Positions 9,613-20,640 of a DNA stretch of 21,068 nucleotides are shown piece by piece. A program made the position numbers and the translations under genes. The stretch covers positions 188,545 through 209,612 of the forward strand of contig NW_003147773.1 in assembly GCF_000003605.2 (NCBI RefSeq), read 5' to 3'. The DNA comes from Saccoglossus kowalevskii. Taxonomy: Eukaryota; Hemichordata; Enteropneusta; Harrimaniidae. Numbering within the stretch: the first letter of the stretch is position 1; each line of letters opens with the position of its first letter. The notes below the pieces were generated by a model, which was not told the origin of the DNA, did not search any database, and worked only from the letters and a program-made list of their open reading frames with translations.

Positions 9613-9893
9613 TTCCAATTACAAGCTTCACCCCAAGGTGTGTGTCCTATTTAATAGTTACTTCCAATACACGCTGTTCCATTTACAGACTACACCCAAA
9701 GGCATGTGTGCCAATGAATGAATTACTCCCAATGAATGCTGTTCAATTTAGAAACTACATCCCAAGATATGTTTTCCTTTACGAGTCACTCTTCGAGTCT
9801 CTTTCACTTGCGATTTACACCTTATGAATGCTGTTCCATTTACAAGTCACACCCTAAGATAGGTTAACACATTGTTACCCTCTAAACAATGTG
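9613..9893. repeat. Degenerate 32-bp repeat array upstream of gene B (about 9 units)
   Basis: Same family as upstream of A: units begin TTCCATTTAC or TTCAATTTAG and end CACGCTG or AAGGTGTGTG. The last two units (from about 9834) are heavily decayed. The array begins 17 bp upstream of the TATA element. Confidence 0.8.
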
Positions 9894-11943
9894 CCCCTTA
9901 TAATGGCACGTGACACAATTAGGTTTAATTGTATATTCAGATATATGTGCGAACAATCGGACAAAAGACATTGAAATGCGCCAGTCTAGGCAATGTGAAC
10001 CATCCAAGCACAAATTATAATACAACATAAAACACAACATTAATATGCCGAGAATGATTTATTTTATCTAAAACACGTGACATGCTTTTAATTTTTTAAT
10101 CTACTATAGTATGTGATACCGTGGTTGAACTTTAAACTATATATTTTTCTATTAAAAAGGAAAACGATGCCCACAAATTAAAGTGACATTTCCTTTATAA
10201 ATAAGTAGTCTTTTTAGCCGGTCGATCCGCAAAGTTATCTGAACATACTTCAATGCAAAAAAGACGCTCAAAGTTAAAGGGTGTATGTGTGCTGCGTCAA
10301 TACTAGTACTAAAATAGTCATGATATTCATTCAAGTATGAACACGTAGGGAAATAGAATTAGGTTATATAATGTGTAATAACTGTATTTTCCTGAAATGC
10401 TACATTTATGTCACTAATAATATGTGGGTATGTATTGGGTACAATTGAATTATTATGTGCCATGTGTGTATTTATTATGTATGTGTCATGTTTTATGTTA
10501 ATGAAATGTATGTCTGTTATTGATTTAAAAAAACACATATTGAAACATGAATGCCATTGGTAAAATTATTTGTAGATCATTATAACATTAATTACTTTAT
10601 TCCAAAATGTTTGTATTTTAATGTAGCACACTGTTATTGGCCATTGATTAACATAAATGTGACCTTGTATCTGATTGTTATATAACTCATTTGCATGTCG
10701 ACAATATCGGATGAGATGTTAAGTATATGAATCAGTCGTGATTTTTAAGGTATGTGTTACATTTAAATGTATTACTATTCTAAAGCTTTAATATATCATC
10801 ATAAGCCATTGGTATATTCCAGAATAAATGAAATGAAATTAATTATCACAAGGCTCAGTGAGTTGAAATAACAATAAACTATAACTTCTTCTCTTAAAAG
10901 CTATGAACTTTACATCCCATGTGTTGGATGTTATGGAGTACGTATAATTAACAATCTTCCTAATATTATTTACATAATATTGCATAAAATACTCCTATAA
11001 TATTACTGTCATTATTAAATGATGGATGTTTTTATGTGGATTACGCTATTAAATATAAGTGCAGCCAACTTACGAATATATAAACAGGTACAATTTTTAA
11101 ACAATATTAATATTAATAGATCAATATAGTTGGTATATGTCATCCATTGTCTCACAATAGAAAATTTGATATCATGAGCAGAGAAACTGGAAAAGTGATA
11201 TATATAGCATCTTGTTTGTGTGTTTTTTTTCTACTGAACATATGTTATTCTATTGCGGCCAGATTGATTTGTCCGGAATGATCTGTTCTCCAATTGTCTC
11301 CAATTCCTCTCTACGATTTGCGCGCGACTTCCGATGTACTAATTTTAACAAATGATCCATGCTTACAATATGCTAATCATAGATGGCGCAGATGTATTGT
11401 CCATCAGTGTACGCTGACATCTCATTCTGAGATGAGTGATAGAATAATATAATTCCATACTCCACACAATTTCCAGTGACAATATTTCTCACACTATTTG
11501 AGTATTTTTCCCCACATACTAATTTTGAAGTCATTGTAGGTGTCTAACAGCAAAACAGCGTCCTCTCATTCTTTAATTCCGACTGGTATGCCATTATATA
11601 ATATTTTATTCATGACTTCCGATATACTAATATTATAAAAAGCAGATTACAAAACTGTGGATTCCATGGTGATCACAAATTCCCAGTCGTCGGTGATATG
11701 AGGAAATAATACCAAGTAAGTGATTGATTGTTACATAGGAATAGATAATTTTCCATTTACTGTGAGATCTCGCATAATGCGTGAAAAGTGTGGACCGAAA
11801 GTTTGCTGCAAAAAATTTGAACGTGAATTTTTTTCATTGTTCAATGTTGAAATACCGAGCGTCCTGAAGGATATATGTTGTTGGGATACACACAATTCAT
11901 CAACATTGACCACCATGAAGTGTGTATAGCATATTATACTAAG
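9894..11943. other. Intergenic region between genes B and C, distal part
   Basis: Non-coding and AT-rich, collinear with the C-D spacer. It contains a 188-bp block (10900-11087) almost identical to 18888-19075. It also has a block around 11230-11940 matching 19140-19850, which holds two copies of GACTTCCGAT followed by (G/A)TACTAAT (near 11327 and 11612). Frames here are interrupted differently in the two copies, so I do not call a gene. Confidence 0.65.
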
Positions 11944-12594
11944 GTAGTGTGATGAATTTGTTTTTGCGTATCTGTTAATCGACTTAATTAGCTGATTACT
12001 AGCGAATGGTTGTGTTATGTCTGTCATCGTTTAGGCCCATGCGAGGTTCCGGACGGAACTTGGTTCAGTGATTTGGAACTAATTACAATATAACAGTCGC
12101 TATTCGGACTACTATTTCTGACAGTTGGTATTCGCAGTTACTAATATAGTGAACGATTAATCAATAGATATGACGTGTTCAGTACTTAGTGTGATTGGCT
12201 GTGTGATTTAAGGTTACGCCCTAGAGTCTTTATACTTCTTTGTAATTGGTTAAGGTTTTGAAAGTGAATAAAGTTGTTTTAGTTGGTCTTGGCGAGTACA
12301 CGAGGAGAGACGCAGTCTTGGGAGAGTCTTGGGGCAGTCTATATAGTGTCTTGGGCCAACCTTGCGATAGTCTTGGGGACTTTTCCCCAGGGTGCTCTGT
12401 CTTATAGAGTGCTAGACTGACCGACTAAAGACGAGAGTTGAAACGTATTTCGTTGTGTGCGTCTATTTGACTGTAAGGTTTAAGTGACGTTCCCGATCAC
12501 GTAACTCAAGGGGACGCGATAGAGAGACGAGACGATATTCCCCCTGACACGTATGGAGTTCCCGAGAGGAGAGAAATTTCCCCCGTCATAGTAG
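11944..12594 (+). mobile_element. 643-bp insertion with GTAG target duplication, probable solo LTR
   Basis: The element spans 11948-12590 and is flanked by GTAG (11944-11947 and 12591-12594). The paralogous C-D spacer has a single GTAG at 19851-19854 with the same flanks (ACTAAG before, AATACTAATCGCG after), so the empty site is seen directly. The insert is more GC-rich than its surroundings, starts TGTGATGA and ends CCCCGTCATA. In plus orientation it shows TTTATAC (12229) followed by AATAAA (12267), the order expected in an LTR. It also has several GTCTTGG repeats between about 12284 and 12378. No reading frame for a retroelement protein is present. The 3' end is TA rather than the canonical CA, so LTR identity is inferred; the insertion itself is firm. 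Confidence 0.75.
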
Positions 12595-12700
12595 AATACT
12601 AATCGCGAGTTTTATGTTACATGTACGCATATTTTAGCGCATCTGAGTTGTAATATTTTGTGTCAAAATCTGTATAAAATTATTTGTTTTAGTATAATAA

Positions 12701-12706
12701 TTTATT
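12701..12706 (-). promoter_or_regulatory. Candidate polyadenylation signal, gene C
   Basis: AATAAA on the minus strand (GATAATAAATTA), about 192 nt past the stop. The GAATAAAAAT signal of B and D has been lost here by a local deletion, so C seems to use a different hexamer at a similar distance. Confidence 0.45.
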
Positions 12707-12897
12707 ATCAAATATGTAAAAATGGAGAAAATGACAATATTTCTACTTTTGTGTAGTTTTCTACCTTAAGCGTCAAAATTCCCGAAAATAGTTTCGCGTA
12801 TGTCGAACCTTTGTGAAGTTTTGACGTCACTACGATATTTGTCACGTTTTTACGTTCGATTTCACGCGAGATCTCGTAGTAAACAAAAAGTAGTATT

Positions 12898-13029
12898 TTA
12901 TATCCGGCCATACAATGGAAACGTCAGCACCGATATGCAAACTGCTATAAAGATGAATAAATAGATATAGAAAACTGTACGGTCAACATTTCTAATAAGT
13001 GCCTCCCATTCGTTGTTTGTGACTTCCAT
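12898..13029 (-). CDS. Gene C exon 6 (M4 and C-terminus)
   Basis: 132 bp, acceptor TTTTTTAG, stop TAA at 12900-12898. It encodes MEVTNNEWEALIRNVDR, then VFYIYLFIFIAVCISVL and the tail FPLYGRI. M4 starts with Thr-Val where B and D have Ala-Cys. Confidence 0.93.
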   Translation of the reverse strand: MEVTNNEWEALIRNVDRTVFYIYLFIFIAVCISVLTFPLYGRI

Positions 13030-16000
13030 CTAAAAAAGAAGAAAACAATGTAACAATTTAAAAGAGAATAGTATCCAAACAAACTGGAATATTCCATTTA
13101 TTAGTCTCGGAGAGCGACCTAACAATGATCTCGATTCACGTATTTATAATGATTTTGACGGTTACCTGAGTTTGGTGGCACTTATTTTTTTCTTGCGTTT
13201 TTTCGGCCTTATTGCTGTTTTTGCCTGGCACATCTCGAAGTCTTTCAATGGTATACTCTTCTCTTTGCCGTCTGAGAGCATCATTTTCAATTGTCGTCAC
13301 TCTATCATCACATTCTACCCCATGGTTGAATATGTTTGACAGAACAACATGGTCATAATGGTTGTCGGTCGAGTCAAACCTGCCACGTATTCCACCACCA
13401 CGACATCTTCTTCCCAGGCACAGTTTGCGAGAAACCTTTCCTACCGGTCGCCCTGAAGTACTTTTTCTTTGCATATTGATCACAATGGTACTAATGATGA
13501 CCGCCGTCCCAATCACCGCCATGTCAAACAATATCACGTGACCGATAAGTGGGCCTTTATTCGTATTTGTAGGAATTATTTCAGCTACCAACAGTTCAAA
13601 TACACTCATTGTTACCAAAAGCGAAACGCTTAAACTAATTCTCTCACCACAATCCGGGGGTAACCAGAAAGCACAAAGCGACAAGCCGGATAGCATGAAC
13701 GTAGGTACGATAATATTCATCAGGTAATATAAATAGACCCTTTCAAGGTGTATTTCGAACGTCGCGACTGGTTGTTCTTTCGGCGAGAGAACGGAAGTCT
13801 CAACAGAGTTTACGTATGTGTTTACTTCAAGGACTGTCCATTCGTAGTTTTGAAACAATACGAAATCATCCACAAACACGTTCTCTTTTACGTGTATTTG
13901 GAGATCTGTACTGTAGTATGTTATCGATGAGAATTTTAGATTGCATGTTTGGTAATCAAACGGGAAATACGTCATGTCCAGATAACAATGACTTGCTAAC
14001 ATGGCGTGGTTGAGTGACAGCACTGTTCCATTGGACTCTATGCGTACATATGTAGGCTTGGAGGGCAATTCACCCTCAATAAATCTGTTAAGAAAGGAAA
14101 TAGTCAATGTCACAATCAATGTATCTACTAATTCACTTATTATTTCACAACTACAAACCCTTTCACTTCTTGGTGTTGTTTCTCAAAATTATTTATAAAT
14201 TCCCATTCAAGCTTTGATGAAATAACATAAATCTGAGAAATAAATTATTCGCAAGTATAACTCACGTGTTCTCTAAATACAATTCTGGAAACCAAACTTT
14301 CTCGGATGGAACTAATAACCATTGTATATCGCTGTAATTAGATGCATTCCAACTCAGACGATAATCAATCCAGGTCTGAAAATAACACGGTAAAATTTTA
14401 AAACAATTTGGTCCAATTTTCATACATGTTTATACGTAATTGGTTGTTTTCAATGGCATGTACTTCAAGACGTAATATACACGAATCGTTAGGTATTTTG
14501 CGAGTACTATTCAATTACTGAGAGTATTTAAAAGTGTATCATTTGTTGGCATCTCTTAAAGTGATATTCACTAGCAAATGATAGAAAGATGCGTTTGTGC
14601 AAGTCGGGAGTGATTGACTTAATTTTCTCGTGGTGGATGTTTACATAAGTAGCATGGGAAGGGCACTTCTGATAATTTCTGTTGCTACCATAAAGTGTGC
14701 ATTCTAACAAGACGGATTTAGTGCGGATTTCAAAACGGAATGACCTACAGTTATGTTCAATTCGTTTGGTGACTGTTCGTTAGGTCGGCCTATGAGAAAA
14801 AAATATTGTAAGTGATTGCTGTTTTTCCTGATTTCATTGTTTTTCATACTTATTTTGTTAATTTTTTTTCAGTCGTGTATAAAAAATTTAATTTTATCTA
14901 TAACTATAGTAAGATGTTTTCAGAATCACTATATCAATATATGATTTTCTGTCAGTAAATTACCACATCTTGTTGAGTGACAGCAAGTCTGTAGTGGCGC
15001 GCAATACACATTAGTTAACTTCAATAATATTGTCAACAACCCACATGTTTGGGACTTATGCTATGCCGAATTACAAGCATATAGTTTATAAATGTATCAT
15101 CCGTGTTATTCATTGCGAGCCTGCAAGTCTTTCCCAGTGTTTTATGACACCTGGTAATAACGTAGTTATTGTATGTCGTTACTATTGTGACAATAATAAC
15201 ATTTATTATGTGAGCTAAGTATAACTATTTGAATTATGTCTCTAACCTCTTCAGTGGCTCAGAACTTGATAGGACGAGTTGATGACCAAACTCATATTTC
15301 AAAATGTTGTGGTTTGAACTTAAATTGTTTAAAAGCATTTTTAAAGTAATATGAATCAATAATAACATAATAACAGTACAAAATATGCCTTATATACCTG
15401 TTTAAATTTAACATTCGACATCAGGAGTTTGTTTTTTTCATCCTGTAAATTGAAAATAAAATTAATTGTGGTTTTAAAATAAATAGTGTATCTAGACGTG
15501 ATGTGAGAATGTACGTGACCTGTATGTTTGTTGGGATCCTATATATTTCGACAGATAGAACACATTGAGTTTCAGTGAGATCACAACCTAAAACTATTAA
15601 AAACACACTAGAGTTTTAGAAAGTGCTCCCATGTGAAGTGAATTCAATATTTTTCATTTTTACTGAACCACTGAGATACAAATATTTCTGCCTCAGCATT
15701 GCTCATTGTGCTTTATTTAATGAATCACAATCAATGGTACGGCGTAATTCAATCTATTCAACAAAACTACAACATAATTATTCGCAGATAAAGTCAGACA
15801 TTCAATTTACATACGCAGTATGAATGTGGAAAATTTGAGTCAATGTGTGTTTTAATTTAAATGTAACAAACAGTGTCATTATCCAATTGTCGAACTGCGT
15901 CAATTTGCAATGTATCAGTAATGGAACTAGAAAAATAATTACAATGATCATTGGTTTATTATGTACAGTTAAGGGTTAAGATTCATGTTTTTGAGAAACT

Positions 16001-17582
16001 CGTCCTTAATATTTTTAAAAATCCATATTTTAAAACAATTTCATAGAATATCAGGCAATGTTACAAAAAATTGCCATTTTCGACATTTTAAAAATTATTT
16101 AGGACAACAATAATTACCACAACTTTATAAATAACATAAAGATAAGATCTCGATGGAACCAACGCATTATAAAACTGCTAAAATGGCAACTATCCACTAA
16201 AATACAACCACCATTTTCAAATTAGTCTATTGACCCCAACATTTTAAATTCAATCCTAATATTGCACTGAAGTACAAATTATTGCAAAATGAATGCATTC
16301 AGGGTATTTTCTACTTTATCTACCAAAAAAGTAAGTAACAATGGTTCATTCATTTGAGCAAAATGCTTTGAAGATATCAGCAACACGTACATGAAAGTAG
16401 TTAGTGTGAAAATTGCCTAATTCACGGAAACGGCCATAAATGGGCGGCTCCAGCGAACCGTACGAATAAGACATGTACGAAAAAGCATCACAAAGAATCT
16501 GTGTATCAAATTCCAATCTACCTGTTTGTTGTCAATATATTAATAGAACAAGATTTGGCACATCCACACAGACAGCCTCCGATTCGTGGCTAATATCATT
16601 TAGTTGGAAAATGATCGGTGATTATTTTTCGCCAAATATGCTAATTAATTAACACTTAAGGAGAGTGTGTTATCGCGATCATATACTCTTGACCTGTTTC
16701 TTGTCATTTAAAAGTAAACAAAATTGTTACATCACATCACAGCTCAGTTCACATCCTAAAAATGTGTGTTTTTGCGAAGTGTAATCTTCAACATTTGTTT
16801 CGTAATAACAACTAGTTTTATATACATTGTGATGACAACAAGCATTGCTATAAGGTGCTGTAAATGCAAATTTAACTTACAATGTCTGGGATTTTAACTA
16901 CAACTAGGTCGATGAAGACATCTACAATATCCGATTTGTTCTCTACAGGTCTTGTCAGCTTGTTATATTTACTTAGGAGGTCTTCCAACAACTCAGCTTC
17001 TTCATCTGCCATTACGTCACTCAAGATTGCTACAAGTACACATTAAAGACTTACAATAGGTATGTATGGGCTATACTGTAACATGGAAAGGATGTATACT
17101 GTCGTTTCATTGCAAAGTACTAGTAATTTACACAATGTATATTGCATGGCTTTAACATGATTTGTAGAGTATAGGTGCTATGTATGTCTTGCAGTTGCAA
17201 CCATGTCATTTTGTAAAGAAATAAATGTGAGGTTTATACTAGTTCTTGTGGGATATGTCTTGATCGATGCAGATAAGATCGTCGCCTGTTTCGTAATATA
17301 TTTATTTACAAGACAAATATGTTGAATATTTTGCCAATATGAGGCCACCTTCGACGACGGTATATTCTTAATGATAATTCATGAAATTTTACAGAGAGAG
17401 TAAGGAAAGTGTTTATTCAGGGTTACATGTGACCAACAGAGAGAAATATGTATTGTATAGTGGCGACGAAAGCCTGTTACTTCCAAACATAATAAAAATA
17501 ATCGATCTTAATTACCTGATATAATTAATATTCCGAGCCACTGGAGTGTTATTTTACGTGGTTGCATTATTGAAATCCACAT
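12898..17582 (-). CDS. Gene C: complete non-alpha nAChR-like Cys-loop channel subunit (6 exons)
   Basis: Paralogue of B with the same plan. Exons: 17582-17516, 17029-16881, 15442-15398, 14375-14266, 14084-13166, 13029-12898; spliced length 473 residues. The signal peptide, Cys loop, four membrane helices and stop are all present and in frame, so it is predicted functional. Residue 178 in loop B is Ile (SSITYYS) where alpha subunits have Trp; loop A has Glu122 and loop C lacks the Cys pair. M2 matches B exactly, with Val at 9' and Glu at 15'. Compared with B, exon 4 protein is identical, residues 168-195 differ at 10 of 28 positions, and the rest of the ligand and membrane domains is nearly invariant. 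The cytoplasmic loop is 15 residues longer. Introns are 486, 1438, 1022, 181 and 136 bp. It lies 3.4 kb downstream of B's start, in the same orientation. Confidence 0.92.
13166..14084 (-). CDS. Gene C exon 5 (Cys loop, M1-M3, cytoplasmic loop)
   Basis: 919 bp: one base completing Thr124 plus 306 codons, acceptor TTAACAG, donor GTAACC at 13165. It is 45 bp longer than B because the cytoplasmic loop contains VVLSNIFNHGVECDD, which D also has in variant form. This means B lost the segment rather than C gaining it. Confidence 0.95.
14266..14375 (-). CDS. Gene C exon 4 (110 bp)
   Basis: 110 bp, TTTTCAG acceptor and GTGAGT donor. The protein (TWIDYRLSW to LYLEN) is identical to B; the few base differences are silent. 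Confidence 0.95.
14376..15397 (-). other. Gene C intron 3
   Basis: 1022 bp. Its ends match B intron 3, but about 14860-15270 contains extra sequence absent from B. No open frame in it is conserved and no target duplication was recognised. Confidence 0.7.
15398..15442 (-). CDS. Gene C exon 3 (45 bp)
   Basis: 45 bp, phase 0, TTTACAG acceptor and GTATAT donor. It encodes DEKNKLLMSNVKFKQ, one residue different from B (Leu for Met). Confidence 0.93.
15443..16880 (-). other. Gene C intron 2
   Basis: 1438 bp, blockwise similar to intron 2 of A and B. A segment at about 15630-15775 is specific to C. No exon or RNA gene seen. Confidence 0.75.
16881..17029 (-). CDS. Gene C exon 2
   Basis: 149 bp between CTTGTAG and GTAAGTT. 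It encodes ILSDVMADEEAELLEDLLSK, then YNKLTRPVENKSDIVDV and VVVKIPDI. NKS (from RPVENKS) is an extra sequon, also present in A; B has TKS there. Confidence 0.92.
17030..17515 (-). other. Gene C intron 1
   Basis: 486 bp, the shortest intron 1 of the array. It resembles B intron 1 (ACTTACAATAGGTATGTA, CCTTCGACGACGG) without the minisatellite. No coding signal. Confidence 0.75.
17516..17582 (-). CDS. Gene C exon 1 (signal peptide)
   Basis: 67 bp, ATG at 17582, donor GTAATT at 17515. It encodes MWISIMQPRKITLQW then GILIIS. A TATAAA lies about 70 nt upstream at 17656-17651. Same phase and length as A and B. Confidence 0.9.
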
Positions 17583-17650
17583 TGTAGTACACGTACATAT
17601 ATGACGCATAACGCTGTTACATGTACTAGTTACAAGATGCTGCTGTTCCA

Positions 17651-17656
17651 TTTATA
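17651..17656 (-). promoter_or_regulatory. Candidate TATA box, gene C
   Basis: GGTATAAATGG on the minus strand, at the same distance from the ATG (17582) as in B. It lies inside a TTCCATTTA-starting sequence that looks like a diverged repeat unit. Confidence 0.6.
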
Positions 17657-17672
17657 CCTCGCTGAAATGCTA

Positions 17673-17882
17673 TTTCTTTCACAAGCTACACCCCAAGGTG
17701 TGTTTTTCATTTACGAGTTACTTCCAATGCACCTGTCCATTTACAATATACACCCAAGGTATGTTTTCTTTTATGAGTTACACTCTGGGTCTGTTACATT
17801 TGCAATTTTCACCCTAGAAATGCTGTTCCGTCACACGCTAAGATGGGCTGTCACATTTGCAAGTTACCCATTGAACAATGCG
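17673..17882. repeat. Degenerate 32-bp repeat array upstream of gene C (7 units)
   Basis: Seven units of the same family (for example TCCATTTACAATATACACCC and TTACATTTGCAATTTTCACC), the shortest of the three arrays. It starts 16 bp above the TATA element. Confidence 0.78.
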
Positions 17883-20508
17883 CCCCTTACAAAGGCATGT
17901 AACACAATTAGGTTCCATTGTATATTCAGGTCTATGTGAATTGGACCCCTAAGTTTTATGTATGAAATATTGAAATGTGCCAGTCCAGGCAATGTGAACC
18001 ATCCAAGCATAAATTATACACATAATTATAATACAACGTAAGACACACAACGCTAATGTACCGAGAATGATTTATTTTATTTAAAACATGTCACGTGCTC
18101 CTAATTTCTAATCAACTGTACAGAATATATGATATCATTTTTGAACTTATTTGAACCATGGTTTGAAATTACATACTTTGCTATTATAAAATAAGGTACC
18201 CACAAATTAAATAGTTACCAGAGTGATAACAATTCTTTTATGGTAACTAGTCTACTTTAGAAGGTAGATCCGCCAAATTATATGATAATATTTTAATGCA
18301 AAAAAGACTCTCAAAGTAAAAAAGAATATTTCACTCTAAACACTCCCGATATTCATCCAAGTATGAATACGTACGGAAATTGAATTAGGTTATATGATGT
18401 GAAATAATGGTATTTTCCTGAAATTTATTTACATGTATGTATGTATTTATTATGTATGTGTCATGTTTTATGGTAATGTAACATTAATGAAATATATGTT
18501 ATTGATTCAAAGAATCATATGAAATTATAAATATTATTAGCATAATTATTTGTAGATCATTATAACTTTAATAACTTCATTTCAAAATAATTGTATTTAA
18601 ATTTAGCAAACTGTTAACTATTAATTAACATAAATGTGACCTTGTATCTGATTGTTATATAACTCATTTGCGAGTGGACAATATCAGATAAGATGACAAA
18701 TATATGAATTTATTCAGTAGTATCGGATAGTTGTTTAGTAAAGTGTGTGCTACCTTTTAAATGTATTATTATACTAAAGCAAATAATATATCAACATATA
18801 TTTCAGAATAAATGAAATTAAATCAATTATCACCAGATCATACATTTGAGTTAAAATAACAATAAACTATAACTTTTGCTCTTAAAAGCTATGACCTTTA
18901 CATCCCATGTGTTGGATGTTATGGAGTACGTATAATTAACAATCTTCCTAATATTATTTACATAATATTGCATAAAATACTCCTATAATATTACTGTCAC
19001 CATTAAATGATGGGAGTCTTTATGTGGATTATGCTGTTAAATATAAGTGCAGCCAACTTACGAATATATAAACAGATAACAATTTTAAACAACAATAATA
19101 ATATTATTAATATTATTAATAGATCAATATATGTTTGAGTTTTATCTACTGAAAATATGTGATTCTATTGTGACCAAATTGATTTGTCCAGAATGATCCG
19201 TTCTTCAATTGTCCAATTCCGCTCTACGATTCGTGTCTGACTTCCGATCGCGATGTACTAATTTTATCAAATAATCCATGCTCACAATATACTTATTATA
19301 GATGGCGCAGATGTATTGTCCACCAGTGTATGCTCACAGCTCATTCTGAGATGCGTGATAGAATAATATAATCCCATACCCCACACAATATCCAGTGATA
19401 ATATTTCTCACAGTAGTTGGGGATTTTTCCCACATACTAATTTTGAATCCATTGTAGACACCTAACAGCAAAACAGCGTCTGCTCACTCTGTAGTCCCGA
19501 CTGGTATGCCATTATATAATAGTTTTGCGTGACTTCCGATGTACTAATATTATAAAAAGCAGATGACAAAACTGTGGATTCCATGGTGATCACAAACTCA
19601 CAGTCGTCAATGAAGTGACTGACCGTTACGTACGAATAGTTAATTTTCCGTTCACTGCGAGCGAGATCTCGCATAATGCGTTAAAAGTGTGTAACGTGTG
19701 CGGCAATAATCGAATGATTTTATCTTGAACGTGTTTTTTGTTATAGTTAAATGTTAAAATGCCGAGCTTTCAGAAGTAAATATGTTGCTGGGATAGACAC
19801 AAATCATCACCATTGACCATCATCAAATGTGTATAGCATATTATACTAAGGTAGAATACTAATCGCGATTTTTTTGTTACTTGTACGCATATTGTAGCGC
19901 ATATATCAGTAGTAATATTTTGTGTCAAAATATGTATACAACTATTTGTTATAGTAATAGTAAACAGTATGTGATTTTTTTGTTGGTTCACTATCTATCT
20001 GTTTTTGTTTTTTGTAGCGATTTTCATTGACCACATTTGTTCGATAAAAACCCTCTAGAAATATTATCAATTGTTTAAAATACTTCTAGACATCACAAAG
20101 TACATTGTTAGACACTATATATTTCTTTTCCACCATACGTCACCGAGAAAAAAATTGACAATATTGAGATATATCCGTTTTATAACAAACAATGGTAATT
20201 TCCTTAAAACAGGCAAAACTTGTTATTTTCACTCCATTTTGTGCATCGATATTCTCTGAACCAAATAGAGTTAAGCCAATATTTTTATTCCATTTTCTTC
20301 ATCATCGGGATATTAAATATCAAATATGTAAAAATGAAGAGAATAACAATATTTTTACTTTTGTGTAGCGTTCTAAAGCGTGGAAACATTCCGAAATTAG
20401 TTTCGCGTTTGTCCAACCTCACGTGGAGTTTTGACGTTTTGATATTTGTTTGTCACGTGTTTACGTTCGATTTCACGCGAGATCTCATAGCAAACAGAAA
20501 ATGGTATT
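17883..20508. other. Intergenic region between genes C and D
   Basis: Non-coding. It shares the spacer blocks of the other copies (GAATGATTTATTTTA near 18066; the 188-bp block 18888-19075; the block 19140-19850). It holds an AT-only near-palindrome at about 19096-19122 and the unoccupied GTAG site at 19851. About 19980-20280 is not matched in the B-C spacer but its right end matches the B 3' flank. The last 220 bases are the 3' UTR of D. Confidence 0.65.
20284..20289 (-). promoter_or_regulatory. Candidate polyadenylation signal, gene D
   Basis: AATAAA on the minus strand (GGAATAAAAAT), about 220 nt past the stop at 20509, in the same context as the gene B signal. Confidence 0.5.
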
Positions 20509-20640
20509 TTATATCCGGTAATGCATTGGGACCGTCAGCACCGATATGCAAACAGCTATGAAGATGAATAAATAGATATAGAAACATGCTCGATCAACAT
20601 TTCTGATAAGTGCCTCCCACTCGTTCTTTGTGACCTCCAT
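20509..20640 (-). CDS. Gene D exon 6 (M4 and C-terminus)
   Basis: 132 bp, acceptor TTTTTTTTTAG just above 20640, TAA at 20511-20509. M4 is identical to B; the tail VPMHYRI differs from both B (VPKYGEI) and C (FPLYGRI), so the extracellular C-terminus is the variable part of this exon. Confidence 0.92.
   Translation of the reverse strand: MEVTKNEWEALIRNVDRACFYIYLFIFIAVCISVLTVPMHYRI

Noticed and set aside
11731-12027. Minus-strand open frame of 98 codons
   Set aside because: It crosses the boundary of the mobile insertion, so its upstream part cannot be ancestral; the D copy has a different frame.
15030-15218. Possible extra exon or insertion-encoded peptide in C intron 3
   Set aside because: It is absent from B, on the wrong strand for the gene, and shows no splice or domain signal.
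19096-19122. AT-only palindrome as a hairpin terminator or origin
   Set aside because: Such palindromes are expected in very AT-rich spacer DNA, and the B-C counterpart is shorter; no functional context.
19462-19674. Minus-strand open frame of 70 codons in the C-D spacer
   Set aside because: The homologous stretch near 11540-11690 has a premature stop and a shifted frame, with no recognisable domain.
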